Of a stretch of DNA of 64,000 nt, positions 12,139 through 23,471 are shown in pieces. Each line of letters opens with the position of its first letter. Positions within the stretch are counted from its first letter, which is position 1. This DNA comes from Anodontia alba. Its lineage: Eukaryota; Mollusca; Bivalvia; Lucinida; Lucinidae. The stretch is from contig OZ024825.1 in the NCBI GenBank assembly GCA_964016985.1, positions 42,733,668-42,797,667 of the forward strand, read 5' to 3'. A program made the translations under genes and the position numbers. The notes under the pieces were generated by a model that was given only the letters and a program-made list of their open reading frames with translations, was not told where the DNA came from and searched no databases.

Positions 12139-12445
12139 TTTTGTTTGTGTTGAGGTTTTACGGCCCAGTCAACCCAATGGGTTCATGTCGAGCGCGGTCA
12201 GTTTACCTAACCACACATTTACTTGGCAGGCTTAGTCCTCTAAGTTGTTAAGTAGTATCGTGCACATTCTTTCGCCAGAAACTGACAACTGCCCTTCTTG
12301 AATCAGCGGAAGGGAGAGAATGACCGTAGAAAATATTTCATGGTAAATCTCCACGAAATAATGTTGCCGACTTCGGCGGGGGTTGAACCCGCGACCTCTT
12401 GGTCTCCAGTCGGACGGACCATCCAACTGAGCCACCGAGGCCGTT
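12139..12445 (-). mobile_element. tRNA-derived SINE family A, full length
   Basis: The complete SINE is on the minus strand: the tail 'tgtttgtgttgaggtttta' comes first and the tRNA-like head 'gccaccgaggcc' last. A perfect 12-bp TSD, 'atcactggtgaa', occurs at 12127-12138 and 12446-12457. The insertion splits the 'cgactgatc' repeat. Confidence 0.95.
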
Positions 12446-12599
12446 ATCACTGGTGAAACGGCGACTGATCGCCTACAGGTTGCAAGGAGGTAATAGATAG
12501 CCGAAAGTTTGCAGTGCCAACTACAACGAAAAGCTGTCTTCATGTCCTAGCATCATTTTATCACCAGCGTTCAAAGTGTTCGCATTATGATGCGTAAAG

Positions 12600-13040
<441 letters not shown>

Positions 13041-13118
<78 letters not shown>
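13041..13118. repeat. (TA)39 microsatellite
   Basis: Uninterrupted TA dinucleotides. Confidence 0.97.
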
Positions 13119-13119
<1 letters not shown>

Positions 13120-13489
13120 CATTCTGGTTGTTTTGTTGCAAGCGAAGCAACTGTATCTATCATATTGTCAACTTGCACAGAAATGAATTCATCCATGTCG
13201 TAACATTTTATTAAAATTCTCCGTTTGATTACAACTAGTCTCCGACTGGTAGCCAATCACTCTTAACTAGTTGCAATCCTACGGCGACAAGTCACCGATC
13301 AATCGCCGACGGCATGCAAAACCTATCGCCGATTGTATGGCGTCTGGTCGGTGACTGATCGGTGATTATATTTGTAGAAAAAAAAGTAGTTGAAACAGTC
13401 GCAGAGGTCGCGAGTCAGTTGCAAACGAAAACAGCCGCAAAGCGTCGCATCGCAGTCGCAAGCTGTGGGACTGTGGCTTAAGACATTAT

Positions 13490-13769
13490 GCGGCTCAAAC
13501 ACTGGTCTGAAAAGGCACGTGCAAGAGAAAAACATTTAATTTTGGGCAGTAAATGTACGAAGCTGTCAATATTTGTTTCTTTTTAACAGCACATGCACTC
13601 CTACTTTCAACACTTTTCTGCACCTGTGTAACAATACAATTTGGTGCGTAAAACGCAACAACCAGGGATATTTGCATATGTTGGCAAGTCATCACAATAG
13701 CTCATCCTCAGCCTTTGGCTCAAGTGAATTAAAAAAAAGGGGGCTAAATAGCAGAATATAGCATGTCAT

Positions 13770-13832
<63 letters not shown>

Positions 13833-14525
13833 TCATAAATTGAATTCCGCCTTTAGCGGGATTCGAACCTGGAACAACGTGATCAGAAGCGATTGATCGA
13901 GACAGAGAGAGGGTCGACCAACATAAAAGGAGCCGAAACAGCTATTGTGCTAGTATCTTTTGTTGACGGGCTGATGACGGCGCTCTTATTTGCCTATCGG
14001 ACATCTTTTCCTGTCTGCAAAGTATGACTCGACGGCCATGGATATATGGCTAAATATATTTTCAGTGTCGCCTGAGACAGTCCAGATGGTCTGATTTTAT
14101 TCCGAACACAATACAGCTGCCCTAGAAAGATTAGAATCTAACTCCGTCCTTGCACGGACAGATGAATACCTTACCAACTTTGCAAGGCACGCCAAGCTAA
14201 ACTTATGCAGAAACGTGATAATTGCTGTATAATAGGAAAAAGAACAGACCGTGTCATTCACACTGACTATTATTCAAAATTAAATGTTTTTCTCTTTTTT
14301 TTCTATCTCTTGCACACGCCTTTTCTCGCCACATAAAGTCTTACTCAACCGCACTTTTTCTAATCGGATGATCAATGTGGTGACGTCACATAACATTTTC
14401 CTCAGCAACCTTAGAAATATTACCGTAATTACCCTACGTATTAGATACATTTTCTTCGGTACCGTACTTATCCAGTAAATTGAATGCCAACTTGATTTTA
14501 AAGTTTGGCTGATTGGCAGAAGTTG
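13490..14525. other. Mostly unassigned DNA with (GA)n and a tRNA-like fragment
   Basis: (GA)n runs from 13772 to 13832 with one interruption. At 13846-13895, on the minus strand, there is a B-box-like 'ggttcgaatcccgc', probably a fragment of the second SINE family (see 17613-17795). The rest to 14525 shows no repeat, coding frame or RNA gene that I recognise. Confidence 0.45.
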
Positions 14526-14530
14526 ATTTG

Positions 14531-14798
14531 ATTGTGTTGAGGTTTTATGGCCCAGTCAACCCTATGGGTCATGTCGAGCGCGGTCAGTTTACCCAACCAC
14601 ATTTTTCTGGGCAGGCTTAGTCCTCTAAGCGGTTAACCAGTATTGTGCACATTCTTTCGCCAGAAACTGATAAATGCCCTCTTTGAATCAGCGTAAGGGA
14701 GAGAAAGACCGTAGAAACTGTTTCGGACGTGGTGGGTGTCGAACCCGCAACCCCCTGATCTCCAGTCGGACGCGCCTCCTACTTAGCTACCGATCAAG
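14531..14798 (-). mobile_element. Diverged SINE family A copy with internal deletion
   Basis: 'gttgaggttttatggcccag' through a decayed tRNA-like head ('gtcgaacccgcaacc', 'tagctaccgatc'). About 30 bases between 'gtagaaa' and the B-box region are missing relative to the other copies. No TSD is visible, consistent with an older insertion. Confidence 0.85.
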
Positions 14799-14799
14799 C

Positions 14800-15680
14800 T
14801 ACACTATAATATACATGAGCTGCTTATCTGGGTATGTATCATTTGCTCAGGTGTGTTTGTCTGAACACTGAAGGAAAATGGGGTATCCTACAGTTTTAAT
14901 ATTCCAAGAATGAAATTGGTACTATATACTAACAGAAGACGACCTTTTTTTTCTGTAAAAAAACATATTTAAGCGTATAACAAGCTTCGGGGTTTTGCTT
15001 TCTGACCGCGGCGCAAGGCTGTATTAAACACGTTATATACTAAGAAACCATGTAATCAGAACCAATTTTAGACTGAAACTTGACTTTTCCCATTATATTC
15101 GTTTCGTTTGTACCTGCCAAAATTTGCGCCTATTGCGATTTAGGTGCGAATTTGTACCGCGGCGCAAAACGAAGATAGATGCTTATCTGGTTACCACATT
15201 GTTTAACCAATTCTCGGCGTACTGTAGGTTGTTTTCTTGTTCTCGGCGTTGAATATGTATTTTTAATGAAAAGTCTAAACTATTCAATAACGTTAACATT
15301 AAGGAACATTCACGCGACTATTTAACTTAAGATCTTCGATGACTTCCGAGACGATTTGTATGTTGATGTGTGGTTTGATGAAAAACTAACTGACGTATAT
15401 TTGCCGTATGTACCAATATGTCCCAGACTCCCTTGTTCGTTTTTTTTTTGTATGCAGACTGTAAAATGGCACTAGTGTTTTAAGACTACACGTGCGCGTA
15501 CTAGCAATATTCGAGGGGCGTTCAAGAATTATACGGAAAAGAGCACAGTACATGCAAAACATGTCTTATGAAGATTTTCATCTTTTTACAAATACTTTCT
15601 AATATTAGAACCTACACCTGCTACATCATTATCGTTTCTGGACTGAATATGGTGCTCATTCTGAAGAAAAAAAAAACACA

Positions 15681-15715
<35 letters not shown>

Positions 15716-16030
15716 GGGGTAGTGCCGCTTTAATGATCTTTAATGACCAAATCAGAAAAGCTGCCGGTTTCTATTCGGTTCGTAAGATTTTAATATCATG
15801 CAAATTTGTTTCTAACCTAGCCTTGTTATGAAAATGTATTTGCACATTTGAGCAAAGTTAAGAAAAATGGGACCTCAAGATTTCTGTGGTTTGAGAGCCT
15901 TTAAACGCGCATTCTCAGCCACCAGGTGGGGCTAGGTTATTAAAGTTCTAAAATGAACAGCACGATGGACGGAAAATCAGAATCGTCGCTTATGAACGGT
16001 GTTCGTTAGGTGGTAATCATCAGACAACAG
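14800..16030. other. Unassigned DNA with poly-A tract and solo mariner-like end
   Basis: 'cgaggggcgttcaagaatta' at about 15513 resembles a mariner terminal inverted repeat but has no partner. An A-rich tract runs from 15664 to 15714. No coding or RNA feature was recognised. Confidence 0.35.
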
Positions 16031-17420
16031 GGCAAAGGTGGTCCTGTATCGCTCACTCGATAACTAGACAAGTTTTAAATCATTTGGGCTTTCGGTTCAG
16101 GAGTTCATTATAGATTTCCAAGATTGCGCCTGCGGTAGCCATCTTGGATCTCTGGTCGAAACGATATAGCTATTTTTGCTTTACAAATCACCCAAACAGT
16201 CCCTCTCAAGTTTTCAGTCAATTTGCCGTTTGGTTCAGGAGTAACGGTTAAAAATATATTTGCAAGATGGCAGTTATCTTGGATTTCTGATCGAAATTAT
16301 TTTAGTTATATTTTCTGTATTTAATATACACGTCACCCCGATACTTCCTACAAAGTTTCGAGTCAACTGGCCTTTTGGTTCAGAAGAAAAAAATAAAAAC
16401 AGAATAGACTTTCAAGATTGCAACCTTCTTGGATTTCCGATCGGAACCTGTTTTGCTATATTTGATCGACAAGTAACCTTGATGCTTCCAACCAAGTTTT
16501 GCGTCAACTTGTCTTTCCATTTAGGAGTAGAAGTTCCAAATACATTTCCAAAATGGCGGCGGTGGCGGCCATGTTGGATTTCCGATGGGAACAATTTCAG
16601 CTATTTTTGATCTACAAGTCACACAGATAGTTCCTATCAAGTTTCGAGTAATTGGCTTTTCGGTTCAGGAGAAGAAATTCCAAACAGATTTTCAAATGGT
16701 GGCCATGGTGGTCATCTTGGATTTCAGATTGGAATGACCTTAGTCTTTTTTTTTCTACAGGTCTCTCTGATAGTTACTGCTAAATGTCTAGTAAATTGGT
16801 CTTTCGTTTTAAGAGAATACGTTTTAAATACATTTTCAAAATGGCGGCTGTGACAGCAATCTTTGGGTTTTTATCGAAACAATTACGGTTATTTTGATCA
16901 ACAAGTCAAGTCACACGATAATTCCTATCAAGTTCAACTCAATTAGCCTTTTGGTTCAGGAGAATATGTTGAAAATAAATTTTCAAAACGGCGGTTGTGG
17001 CGGCTATTTTGGATTCTCGATTGCAACGAGTTTAGCCGTGTTAGGTCTACAAGTCAGCCCGACACTGCGTACTAAATTTCGAGTCAGTTTGCACTTTGAT
17101 TCAGTAGTAGAAATTCCAAATAGATTTTCAAGATGCAGCCATCTTGGATTTCCTATTGAAACAATTTTAGCTAGTTTTGATCAACAAAGAACTCCAGCAC
17201 TTCCTAATAAATTTCGAGTAATTTGGCCTTTTGGTTCCAAAGAAGAATTCAAAATAGATTTTCAAGACGAATTCTGTGGCGGCCCTCTTAGAATTACAAT
17301 TGGAAAAATACTTTTGATTTACAAGTCACCACGATACTTCCTACCAAGGTTCGAGTCAACTGACTTTTCGGTTTAGGAGAAATTCAAAATTGATTTTCAA
17401 GATGGCCGCCACCCTAAATT
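16030..17420 (-). repeat. Tandem array of ~140-bp 'gatggccgccat' units (reverse)
   Basis: About ten units of the family at 9440-11530 are present in the opposite orientation, with 'aagtttcgagtcaa' followed by 'ccttttggttcaggag' and 'catcttggatttc'. The outer end has 'cctgtatcgctcac' (16052-16065), the reverse complement of the end block at about 11508. Plus-strand frames at 16260-17376 are artefacts of the array. Confidence 0.85.
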
Positions 17421-17516
17421 TATGCAGCTTAACGGAAAAAGGGAAAAGTCAAATTTCATTTTTCGACCTGGTCCAAGAACCGACGTCGCCGTTTCCATAC
17501 GACGTTGTTATTGCTC

Positions 17517-17536
17517 TGTGTGTGTGTGCGTGTGTG

Positions 17537-17567
<31 letters not shown>

Positions 17568-17568
17568 T
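17517..17568. repeat. (TG)n microsatellite
   Basis: TG dinucleotides with two CG-type interruptions. Confidence 0.95.
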
Positions 17569-17612
17569 CGGCACTGTCTGTCTCGAAATGTCTGTCTCCT
17601 TCCCTTTCTGAA

Positions 17613-17795
17613 GCGTTGGGGTGACCGAGTGGTTTGCGCTCACGACATCGGATCACGAGTTCCCGGGTTCGAATCCCGTTAGAAGCTGAATTCAGCTCAT
17701 AAGAGTACGACCCTTCATTACCCATAGCCTTTCATTATCACCTTTCCATATTCTCGATATGGCTAAATAATGTTGAAAGGGACGCAAAACACCAA
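17613..17795 (+). mobile_element. Second tRNA-derived SINE (family B)
   Basis: A-box-like 'tgaccgagtggtttgcgc' and B-box 'ggttcgaatcc' sit about 45 bases apart. They are followed by a body with 'cctttcattatcacc', 'tcgatatggctaaataatg' and 'ttgaaagggacgcaaaacac'. The body resembles conserved cores known in invertebrate SINEs, but the exact family is uncertain. Other likely pieces are at 13846, 31617, 54226, 55757 and 59100. It is not a functional tRNA gene, because the anticodon arm does not fold properly. Confidence 0.6.
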
Positions 17796-17816
17796 AACAA
17801 CCATAATTTGTCTCCC

Positions 17817-17885
17817 CTATCTATCTATCTATCTATCTATCTGCCTGTCTGTCTGTCCGTCCGTCTATCCGTCTTTCCGCCCGTC
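17817..17885. repeat. (TATC)n/(TGTC)n microsatellite
   Basis: 'ctat' units grade into 'ctgt' and 'ccgt' units. Confidence 0.9.
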
Positions 17886-17958
17886 CCTGCGTCCGTTGAT
17901 TCTTAAATCCATCTATGGAATAAAAACGGTCTATTATCAAATACATGTATATGCCGAT

Positions 17959-18262
17959 TGTTTGTGTTGAGGTTTTACGGCCCAGTCAACCCAATGGGGT
18001 CATGTCGAGCGCGGTCAGTTTACCTAACCACACGTTTACTGGGCAGGCTTAGTCCTCCAAGCGGTTAACCAGTATTGTGCACATTCTTTCGCCAGAAACT
18101 GACAACTGCCCTTCTTGAATCAGCGGAAGGGAGAGAATGATCGTAGAAAATGTTTCATGATCGATCTCCACGAAAGAATGTTGCCGACCTCGGCGGGGGT
18201 TGAACCCGCGACCTCCTGATCTCCAGTCGGACGGCGCATCCAACTGAGCCACCGAGGCCGGT
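17959..18262 (-). mobile_element. tRNA-derived SINE family A, full length
   Basis: Complete tail-to-head copy on the minus strand with a perfect 11-bp TSD 'tatatgccgat' at 17948-17958 and 18263-18273. A 67-codon frame (18049-18252) lies wholly inside and is spurious. Confidence 0.95.
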
Positions 18263-18591
18263 TATATGCCGATAGTTGATTGATTGTGTTGGGTTAAGGG
18301 TGATCTGCCGGCTGCCCAAACATGGCGGCGAAATTTGTCACCTGTACACTTCATCATAAAATATCAACAAAAATCACAAACAAAATGCGTGTTTCACAAA
18401 CTCAACTGATAACTTAAACCTCAAGGCATATCAAGTCGTTATCAAGAGACAAAAATGCATTTCATAAGTATGAAAAAATATTCTAAGTTGTGCAAATTCG
18501 GGACAAAAATGTTCCCTTTTCTTTTTCATAAATTCATAAAATACTAACGTCAGTTTATTTCACAATGTTCCGTCTAGAGCAGTCGGAAGTT

Positions 18592-18901
18592 TGTTTGTTT
18601 GTGCCATGTGGTTTTACGGCCCAGTCAGTCCAATGGGGTCATGTCGAGCGCGGTCATTTTACCTAACCACACGTTTACTGGGCAGGCTTAGTCCTCTAAA
18701 CGGTTAACCAGTATTGTGCACATTCTTTCGCCACAAACTGACAACTGCCCTTCTTGAATCAGCGGAAGGGAGAGAATGACCGTAGAAAACATTTCATGAT
18801 CAATCTCCACGAAAGAATGTTGGTGACCTCGGCGGGGGTTGAACCCGCGACCTCCTGGTCTCCAGTCGGACGGCGCATCCAAGTGAGCCACAGAGGCCGG
18901 C
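18592..18901 (-). mobile_element. tRNA-derived SINE family A, full length
   Basis: Perfect 12-bp TSD 'cagtcggaagtt' at 18580-18591 and 18902-18913. The tail is slightly altered ('gtgccatgtggttttacggc'). It sits in the left arm of the foldback element. Confidence 0.95.
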
Positions 18902-19273
18902 CAGTCGGAAGTTAAAATATCCAAAAGCTTTCTAATAAAAACACAATATGCCTATGTCTGCAGGTACCCAAACTGATACACAAAACTAAAATATTGTCCT
19001 TTAATGTATATAACGGACTGGATACCGGTTTATATTGTATCTGCACGTGCAAGGAGGACAGCCAAGTACATTATATATGTACGGTCAATGTACATTATTT
19101 AGAGCTGTTTGAGTAGCCTTCTTGGTAGCCAAAGTGTGTCTTTATTTGAATGAATTTGGATATTTTATTTTCCGGTTGCCCTAGATGGAACATTGTAAAA
19201 CAAAATACCATTTGTACTTTGTGTATTCATGGAAAAGAAAAAGGAAATGTTTTGTCTCAAAATTACGCAAGTT

Positions 19274-19581
19274 TGTTTGTTTGTGTTGAGGTTTTACGTC
19301 CCAGTCAACCCAATGGGGTTATTTCAAGCGCGGTCATTTTACCTAACCGCACGTTTACTGGGCAGGCTTAGTCCTCTAAGCGGTTAACCAGTATTGTGCA
19401 CATTCTTTCGCCAGAAACTGACAACTGCCCTTCTTGAATCAGCGTAAGGGAGAGAATGACCGTAGAAAATATTTCATGATCAATCTCCACGAAAGAATGT
19501 TGCCGACCTCGGCGGGGGTTGAACCCGCGACCTCCTGATCTCCAGTCGGACGGCGCATCCAACTGAGCCACCGAGGCCGGC
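19274..19581 (-). mobile_element. tRNA-derived SINE family A, full length
   Basis: TSD 'tacgcaagtt' (19264-19273) and 'tacacaagtt' (19582-19591), 9/10. It sits in the right arm of the foldback element. Confidence 0.93.
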
Positions 19582-19796
19582 TACACAAGTTAGAACGTAA
19601 GTTTTTTTTTATACTTATAAAAGGCGTTTTTATCTGTTAATAACCACTTGATATACCCTGACATTTAAGTTATCAATTCAATTTGTGAGACACGCATTTC
19701 ATATGTGATTTTTGTTGATATTTTATAATGACGTGTACAGGCGGAAATTTTCGCCGCCATGTTTGGGCAGCCGGCAGATTATCTGTACACGTCAAC

Positions 19797-20115
19797 CCTT
19801 CTTGATCATTTTGTGTCGTCTTCCGGAGAAAGGGAGAAAAGAGAGAAGAGATAGTAGAGGAGATGAAGGAGAGGGACAGAGGGTAAAGAGGAACAGGAAA
19901 GAAAGGAAAGAAACAAAAGAAATAAAAAACATCCCCCCTCCACCCTTACCTGAGAGGGTGGACAGGGGAGGCGGGGATACGGGGATAATAGGGGCGGGGG
20001 ACGGGGTAAATGGGGCGAGGAACGGGGGTAAAGGGGGCGGGGGACGGAGGGAGAGAGGACGGGTGACGGGGGAAGAGGGGGCGGGGGTAGGGAAATTTTA
20101 GGGGCGGGGGTTATA
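19797..20115 (+). repeat. Purine-rich and G-run-rich tract
   Basis: About 130 bases of A/G are followed by many runs of four or more G separated by short loops (19960-20110). The plus strand could form G-quadruplexes. The 129-codon frame 19712-20101 is low complexity and not credible as a protein. Confidence 0.7.
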
Positions 20116-20119
20116 CCAA

Positions 20120-20463
20120 AATTTGTTGTATTTTGCCGATTTTACTCTATTTTTATTATTGCAATGCAATAACTGGGTATTAGAAGTATCTAATAGACGT
20201 ATTAAAATAAATTCAGGTATGTTTACAATGAATCTGGCGTTGATTTCACTTCACCGACTAGAAGTGTTCCGCCAACCGTTGTTTACATTGATTTCGTTTA
20301 CGTCCGATTTCGGTTTATCTCTAGTTGATTACTTCCCTTTGATTCCGAAAGTTCACAAGAAAGCCGTTGTCGGTGGCAATGCACATTTTTAGAAATAATT
20401 ATCCGTCTGCCGTAGACAATCATTTTATTTGCTCATTGTTGGATAAGGACTTTTGCGCTGTTC

Positions 20464-20465
<2 letters not shown>
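20120..20465. other. Unassigned DNA
   Basis: An 89-codon open frame (20123-20392) begins with a hydrophobic run but has no recognisable domain, splice context or homologous copy in the window. No repeat was detected. Confidence 0.25.

Positions 20466-20547
<82 letters not shown>
20466..20547. repeat. (AC)41 microsatellite
   Basis: Uninterrupted AC dinucleotides. Confidence 0.98.
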
Positions 20548-20548
<1 letters not shown>

Positions 20549-20574
20549 CAAGATCCAACATGGATTTTCTGATA

Positions 20575-20845
20575 GGTATTCCAAACACCATCCGGTGGGG
20601 TGATGGGGTGAGGCAAAGGTATCTTGTAACCGATATTGGCTTATAGCTGGGCAAGGCCTGCTATCCTTGCAGCAGGTAGAGGTAGAGGGGAATGCTTTTA
20701 TTTCTTCTGTTTCTTCACTTTCATTCATTTTCCTTTCTCCCCTGTCCCTCTCTTTCATCTCCTTTACTATCTCCTATTTCTCTTCTCCCTTTCTCTGGGA
20801 GACGACACAAAATGACCAATAAGGGTTGACCTGTCGTTAAACCCG
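20575..20845 (-). repeat. Dispersed repeat R38, minus-strand copy
   Basis: 'gggcaaggcctgctatcctt', 'gcagcaggtagaggtagagg', the pyrimidine-rich middle and 'gggagacgacacaaaatgac' are the reverse complement of 38224-38505. The start is less clear because the (AC)n tract lies next to it. Confidence 0.7.
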
Positions 20846-20884
20846 AACTCAGTCAAATCAGTCACATGTTGCCCGGTGAAAAAA

Positions 20885-21115
20885 CGCGGACCATTCACGG
20901 ACTTACGGACCAATAAAAATTCCGTGTCCGTAATTTAAATAACGGTCCGTGTTTTGTCAAGTCCGTGAATAATAGGTCTATGGTTTGTCGTCCATCAATT
21001 GAAGGCCCGTGGTTTGTCAAGAGATCCGTGAATAACTGGTCCGTATTTTGTTATGCAGTCCATGTATTGCCAATAGGTCCGTAAGTCCATGAGTCAGTGT
21101 CCGTGTTTTGTCAGC
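20885..21115. repeat. Irregular ~30-bp 'gtccgtg' minisatellite
   Basis: 'ggtccgtgttttgtcaag', 'tccgtgaataataggt' and variants recur about seven times with irregular spacing (for example 20950, 20965, 21005, 21020, 21040, 21075, 21098). No coding frame. Confidence 0.65.
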
Positions 21116-21159
21116 CACCACACACCAACACGTCAGACATTTAACTCAGTTTTTGAGAA

Positions 21160-21630
21160 AACCTCAAAAAAAAAAAAAAAAAGAAAAAAAAAGATTATTG
21201 TTCTCACTGACCCCCAAGTGTGGGACCATGCTTATCAAAAAATATTAAAAGAAGATGCAGATTTTAATGGTATTCTTGAGATTTGATTTGAGTGATTAAT
21301 ACGACTGTTTTTGTGCCAATTAGGATCAGTTTGGGCTCGGACCTAGGCCCACCACATTATTTTTCTTGACCAGTTTAAGACCGGATCAAGGCCAACCACC
21401 TTGTGATAGTTACGCAGACTTTTGAAACGGAGGGTGCAAATATTTAGCTATTCCATAAACAGGGTGCAAATGCTAAGGAAATACCGATTTTGGGGCAAAA
21501 ATTAGGGGTGTAGTTTGGGGTCAAAATCTGCATGAATGTATATTGCATAGTCATGTTTAAATTTAATTATAGCGTTGGGGATATTAAAAATTCTGATTTA
21601 GCGGAGGGAATAGTTTGCTTGGGGGAGGAA
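21160..21630. other. A-run and unassigned DNA
   Basis: A-rich tract at about 21165-21193, then sequence with two loosely repeated 'ggaccatg/ggatca' and 'gggtgcaaat' phrases (21430 and 21463). No feature assignable. Confidence 0.3.
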
Positions 21631-21865
21631 AATGGTGGTAAAGGGGGAGGGAAGTGGGGGAAAGGGGGAGGGAAGTGGGGGGAAAGGGGGAGGGAAGTGG
21701 GGGTAAGGGGGGAGGGAAGTGGGGAATGCCTACCCCCTGCCCACCCCCCTCTTACCTGCTATAAGGATAGCAGACCTTGCCCAAATGTAAGCTGATATCT
21801 GTTGGACGTCCCAGTGATGCAAGATACACGACACCTTCGCCACACCCGACCACCCCAATGCCGAT
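21610..21865 (+). repeat. R38 copy with G-rich 22-bp minisatellite
   Basis: Four to five tandem units of 'gggggagggaagtgggg' type occupy about 21638-21725. They are followed by 'cttacctgctataaggatag', 'cagaccttgcccaaatgtaa' and 'caccccaatgccgatag', the 3' half of R38. The G-runs could form quadruplexes. The 87-codon frame here is low complexity. Confidence 0.7.
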
Positions 21866-22091
21866 AGTTACATGTATGTGTTACCGTGAACACATTCACA
21901 AATCTGGTAAACTCGAATAATGTACCTTACACCGTGTCTGTTTGTAAATAAAAATATTGATTAGATAAGTAAAATAATTGAGCTAATGAGAACAAATGTA
22001 CTAACCGTTTTAATGTTTCTGTCATAGCTGAGAATATCAATCAGACGATGGCCACGCCACGTTGCTGTGACATGTATGTGACTATATACGA

Positions 22092-22780
22092 GGGGCGATT
22101 CATAAGTTCCTGGTGAATGGTAAAATGGGTCAGTTTTAAAACATCAAAGGCATTCATTTTTCATTCACACTGAGTTGAGAGATTACAGACTGTTGGATCC
22201 CTTCTGTGTAGTGTAGTGGAACGCAGCATTCCTAACGTCGTATGATAGCGCAACATTTTTGCATATTTGGGAAGACGTTTCCAAAGCATGAGAATAGGAT
22301 GGATGTTTGATAAGTTTGCACCCACCTTTCTAGAAAGCAGTCGTGACAGCAGTCAGTATGTGTGCATTATCTTGGTGAAAGAGCATACTTCTTGTCAACT
22401 TTTTATATCGAGTCTGCTTGACTGTCTTCCGTAGCGTTCTCATAGGAACAGCAGTCTATCCGTATGTAGTCTCTATCTATATACAGCACTTGCATCACAT
22501 CCCAGAAAAATAGAAGTCATGCAAACATCATCGCATTGCAAAATAATTAAAACAAAATAAATAAAAAATAAAAGTAAAAAAAAAATAAAATAAAATAAAT
22601 AAATAAATAAAAGGAGTATTGCTTTGCCCCTCGTTGGCAGTGGTTTCATCCGCGCTCATAAATCGCTGGAGAAGTCTGTAAGGATCCGACATAAAACGGC
22701 TATATTATCCCTTAATATATTGAATGCGTTTCTTATTAGGTCCAAGGAGCTTTTGAACATAACAAGGTGAGTCGTATAGG
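22092..22780 (-). pseudogene. Decayed mariner-like transposase
   Basis: The left end 'cgaggggcgattcataagtt' preceded by 'tata' is a mariner-type terminal inverted repeat at a TA site. Minus-strand translation gives recognisable pieces: LLQRFMSADETT around 22640-22680 (first catalytic Asp of the D,D34D triad in the family), and RTLRKTVKQTRYKKLTRSML then FHQDNAH around 22355-22440 (second Asp). Downstream pieces are in other frames. Stops and frameshifts are frequent and an A-rich insert lies at 22546-22610. The opposite terminus was not located. This is a dead Tc1/mariner superfamily copy. Confidence 0.6.
22546..22612. repeat. A-rich (AAATA)n-like tract
   Basis: Interspersed A and AAAT/AAATA runs inside the mariner remnant. 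Confidence 0.85.
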
Positions 22781-22899
22781 ACGCCCTATACTACTAAGGT
22801 GACACTTTAAACTTTTGAAAAGCGTTACACATACCTCGGAGACACATACCTATCATACAGGCAATAGAACACTGATTTTGCTATGATGATGTAATGATT

Positions 22900-23075
22900 C
22901 TTGCAACGGTCTCCTCTTTGGTGACGGAGTTCGTCTACCAAATTCTTCTTGTCAGGTTTAAATTGAGCAACCAACGTCTTCACCATAATGTATAAAGAGA
23001 CACAAATTCTTCTAGTCATGTTGAAATCGAGCAGCCGACGTCTTCACCATAATGTAGAAAGAGACATTCTCTCCT
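22900..23075. repeat. Two direct ~70-bp repeats
   Basis: 'aaattcttcttgtcaggttt' to 'tataaagagacac' (about 22939-23003) is followed by 'aaattcttctagtcatgttg' to 'agaaagagaca' (about 23004-23066). The shared block is 'acgtcttcaccataatgta'. A 64-codon minus frame (MVKTLVAQFKPDKKN) covers one unit; its function is not recognised. Confidence 0.6.
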
Positions 23076-23389
23076 AGCTTGCACATCGTGTTTTCCTGAT
23101 TTCCTCCGAGGCAGAAGTAATTCCAGTTTTAACTTGCTAATTTCAAATTCAAGAGTTGAACTGTACTAACATTCAGTACGTCTGCTTATAGAGATCACGA
23201 AGTTATTAATCACCCCTCAGTTAACAATACAGTACCTATGCAATATATGACAGCGTAAATATGTCATGGCTTTTTTCCAAATATATATGGTATGGTATGT
23301 GTACGTAACACACACAGCACTTCAGTTTGAAAGAGTAATTCTTCTTTAGATTGGAATCGTTGAAGATTTACGCTTATTTTTCAATATAG

Positions 23390-23471
23390 GTCAGCTAGCA
23401 ACAATGGCGGAGGAGGCTGATGCTCATTCATATTTCACATTTGTGCGTTTTGCTAATGGGTTCTTACATTT
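23390..23471 (+). CDS. Candidate exon with start codon (weak)
   Basis: A pyrimidine-rich 'gcttatttttcaatatag' acceptor-like sequence ends at 23389. Then come 14 bases, an ATG in good Kozak context ('caacaatggcgg', 23404-23406), 22 codons (MAEEADAHSYFTFVRFANGF then LH) and a donor-like 'gtaagaa' at 23472. If the donor is not used, the frame stops at once after one more codon. The product is not recognised. The segment lies outside the arrays and near the CpG-dense stretch at 24330-24740. It could be the first coding exon of a gene continuing to the right, or a chance combination. Confidence is low. Confidence 0.2.

Larger units (their letters stand above)
18303..19787. mobile_element. Foldback element with a SINE in each arm
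   Basis: The left arm (18303-18940) and right arm (19145-19787) are inverted copies: 'gccggctgcccaaacatggc', 'ttgttgatattttat' and complement, 'gataacttaaa', 'caatgttccgtctag' against 'ctagatggaacattg'. Ignoring the SINEs, each arm is about 330 bp and the spacer about 200 bp. The left arm carries the SINE 18592-18901 and the right arm the SINE 19274-19581, at different positions, so the two insertions were independent and later than the palindrome. No transposase is present. Confidence 0.75.
18284..20110. repeat. Dispersed repeat R38, split by a foldback element
   Basis: The start 'gattgtgttgggtta' (18284-18298) and the resumed part from about 19788 ('cgtcaacccttcttgatcat', 'tttgtgtcgtc', then a purine tract) together match 38224-38505. 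The intervening 18303-19787 is an inverted-repeat element inserted into it. From 19800 to 20110 the purine tract passes into G-runs, for example 'ggggcgggggacggggtaaa'. Confidence 0.6.

Noticed and set aside
16894..17376. 160-codon open frame
   Set aside because: It covers four units of the reverse-oriented 'gatggccgccat' array; the sequence repeats with the array period.
17613..17690. Possible functional tRNA gene
   Set aside because: Boxes A and B are present but the anticodon arm and acceptor stem do not fold properly, and a SINE-like body follows.
18049..18252. Recurrent 60-100-codon frame (QLDAPSDWR, GRGFNPRRGRQHSFVEIDHE) seen many times on one strand
   Set aside because: It lies inside SINE family A copies with TSDs, begins in the tRNA-like head and follows SINE truncations. 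It is a by-product of the retroposon, not a protein family.
19712..20101. 129-codon frame, Arg/Gly/Lys-rich
   Set aside because: It translates a purine and G-run tract within repeat R38; low complexity.
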